The position numbers and the translations under genes are program-made. Below, in pieces: positions 13,673 through 13,890 of a stretch of DNA of 13,890 nucleotides; position 1 is the stretch's first letter; each line of letters starts with the position of its first letter. Source of the DNA: UBA5078 sp963977405 (GTDB lineage: Bacteria > Pseudomonadota > Gammaproteobacteria > Pseudomonadales > Pseudohongiellaceae); NCBI GenBank assembly GCA_963977405.1, contig CAXBOY010000081.1, forward strand, positions 1-13,890, written 5' to 3'. The notes beneath the pieces are model-generated. The model saw only the letters and a list, made by a program, of their open reading frames with translations, made no database searches and had not been told where the DNA came from.

Positions 13673-13890
13673 ATGAAAGAAAAATCGATTTCGTCACTGC
13701 CCGGAATTCCAACAGCGATTGGAATAGTGCTTATAGTGCTGGCGTCAGTCTGGAACTTCATTCAGTTTGGTATCGAAGTCTACATACCAGGGATGTTGCT
13801 CTGCGTCGCGGTTGGAGGGATTAGCCTGCTATGTCTGGCTGGTCTGTATATGGTGGAGCCCAATCAGGCCGCGGTATTGAGCCTGTTCGG
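13673..13890 (+). CDS. SPFH/band-7 (stomatin-like) membrane protein, 5' part only
   Basis: The first 72 codons of a gene that runs off the right edge. Two hydrophobic segments are visible at about 11-31 (IPTAIGIVLIVLASVWNF) and 37-60 (YIPGMLLCVAVGGISLLCL), and then EPNQAAVLSLFG (61-72), the start of the SPFH domain as found in bacterial stomatin/prohibitin-like proteins, whose pattern is MVEPNQAxVxxLFG. Such proteins form large membrane-associated rings or scaffolds. The start has an excellent ribosome site, GGAGGG, six bases upstream. The palindrome at 13623-13643 lies directly before it and probably controls it (inference). The partner genes usually found next to it are outside the window. 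Confidence 0.85.
   Translation, partial: MKEKSISSLPGIPTAIGIVLIVLASVWNFIQFGIEVYIPGMLLCVAVGGISLLCLAGLYMVEPNQAAVLSLF

Noticed and set aside
1..13890. Genes for tRNA, rRNA, CRISPR arrays, transposases, phage or toxin-antitoxin genes
   Set aside because: Read through on both strands; no supporting pattern seen, though short tRNA-like folds cannot be excluded without a search.

Overview
The window looks like ordinary chromosome from a free-living gammaproteobacterium, perhaps a marine or aquatic heterotroph. The reasons are intermediate GC, Shine-Dalgarno-led genes, many signal peptides and three or four outer-membrane beta-barrel proteins, an ECF sigma/DUF6249 cluster, a DUF5916 protein, and a REP-type palindrome of the GTAGGAG class. 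Genus cannot be told from the sequence alone. No phage, transposase, CRISPR array, rRNA or tRNA was seen.

Left part (1-5017) is organised around one divergent regulatory region (2920-3117). To the left, on the minus strand, run a MocR/GntR-aminotransferase regulator, a small NTF2/SnoaL-like protein with a signal peptide, a GFA-type zinc protein and a glutathione S-transferase that runs off the window. The spacings (46 bp, 29 bp, then a 4-bp ATGA overlap) suggest one transcript. To the right run a LysE-type exporter and an MFS transporter. The region between carries a perfect direct repeat, CTGTACCG twice, 30 bp apart, which is the kind of operator MocR regulators use. The inferred unit is a metabolite-sensing regulator controlling export plus glutathione-linked chemistry; the effector is unknown.

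Middle part (5018-10373): an alginate-export-family outer membrane barrel (GTG start, hairpin in its leader) converges on a minus-strand operon of DUF6249 membrane protein, ECF sigma factor and a two-helix membrane protein that is the best candidate for the anti-sigma factor. The last two overlap by ATGA, and the first may overlap the sigma gene by CTGA if a non-canonical CTG start is used. Across an AT-rich 300-bp region lies a divergent gene for a 750-residue secreted CBM9-like/DUF5916 barrel protein.

Right part (10374-13890): a minus-strand pair codes for a HupE/UreJ-type permease with a His-rich tail and an overlapping small lipid-bilayer-anchored periplasmic protein, probably a metal-uptake pair. 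Divergent from it is a SAM-methyltransferase fold protein with a clear signal peptide, which would put it outside the cytoplasm. It converges on a gene for an unrecognised outer-membrane barrel; a long inverted repeat sits exactly at the junction. The right edge holds a REP element, a 9+9-bp palindrome and the first 72 codons of an SPFH/band-7 membrane protein.

No obviously new multi-gene system is visible. The most useful leads are the MocR operator, the ECF operon with its start-codon problem, the exported methyltransferase next to HupE, and the palindrome before the SPFH gene.
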